From the NCBI GenBank assembly GCA_947568835.1, contig OX387603.1:19182651-19246650 (forward strand): DNA of 64,000 nucleotides, read 5' to 3'. The notes beneath the pieces were generated by a model, which ran no database searches, had not been told where the DNA came from, and saw only the letters and a list, made by a program, of their open reading frames with translations. Positions 63,660 to 64,000 of this stretch are shown here, in pieces. The DNA is from Protonemura montana. Taxonomy: Eukaryota > Arthropoda > Insecta > Plecoptera > Nemouridae. Positions within the stretch are counted from its first letter, which is position 1, and every line of letters starts with the position of its first letter. The translations under genes and the position numbers were made by a program.

Positions 63660-64000
63660 AGATTAATAAGTGAATGATGATGAAGATGATGATGAACCCC
63701 TACTAGCCTCGGAGGAAGGAGAGAAAACCCGATGCCCGCACGTAGTCTACTCCTGTCGAAGGCACCAGATTAACGTCTTTCCCAATGGACGGTAAACGTG
63801 AACAGGATTCCTCCACAAATCCATGATTTCGAAAAATTTATAAGCAAGGCGAATGTCGTTGCTGTACTAATTTTTAAACCAAACTGAACTGGTCATGTGT
63901 ATGATGGTCACCCATCCAATACCTGGCCCAGTGCAGTGTTGCTTAACTAAATGATCATACGAGAACCGGTATTTCTAGCACGTCAAGAAGTTCGGTCACC
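63660..64000 (-). mobile_element. 5S-SINE family copy E, minus strand, at the right edge
   Basis: Read on the minus strand it starts near 64000 with ggtgaccgaacttcttgacg, then accggttctcgtatgatcat, tagttaagcaacactgcac and attggatgggtgaccatcat, all 5S-like. The body (gaggaatcctgttcacg, tcgacaggagtagactacgt) and the CAT-rich section follow; the extreme 3' tail is missing. It is antisense in the intron after the last visible exon of nrf-6-like gene 2. Confidence 0.87.

Overview
This window looks like nuclear DNA from an arthropod, most likely an insect. The evidence is a nuclear receptor that matches the insect HR39 (NR5B) type almost domain for domain, a homeobox gene of the insect CG11085/BarH-like type, and two tandem genes of the nose-resistant-to-fluoxetine (nrf-6) family. 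All have GT-AG introns (one GC-AG), AT-rich introns and GC-richer, CpG-containing exons. No species can be named from the sequence alone.

Layout, all genes on the + strand. (1) 1-6377: nine exons of Hr39, entering from the left edge and reaching the stop codon; every exon junction was checked for phase and gives a 567-residue C-terminal part. (2) 6378-19093: gene-poor spacer with a 5S-SINE fragment, degenerate tRNA-like sequences, a strong hairpin, two LINE remnants and poly-C tracts. (3) 19094-21128: a complete three-exon, 199-residue homeobox gene with an N-terminal eh1-type repressor motif. (4) 21129-32137: second spacer with two 5S-SINEs, a miniature inverted-repeat element, two G-quadruplex-type motifs and an 11-bp minisatellite. 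(5) 32138-54109: a complete 13-exon nrf-6-like membrane acyltransferase of 834 residues. (6) 56556-63591 and beyond: a second nrf-6-like gene, truncated by the right edge, whose exons match its neighbour one to one except for an extra cassette exon, one extra intron and one GC-AG intron.

Hr39 and the homeobox protein are transcription factors. The two nrf-6-like proteins are predicted secreted-domain plus multipass membrane proteins. Nothing in the sequence links the three groups functionally; the tandem pair is a local duplication.

The most interesting repeat content is (a) a family of SINEs whose head derives from 5S rRNA, six copies in 64 kb on both strands, and (b) short inverted-repeat elements built around a tRNA-like sequence. 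No obviously new multi-gene system was found. The best leads are the 5S-SINE family, the tRNA-bearing inverted-repeat elements, and the intron and exon differences between the tandem nrf-6-like genes.
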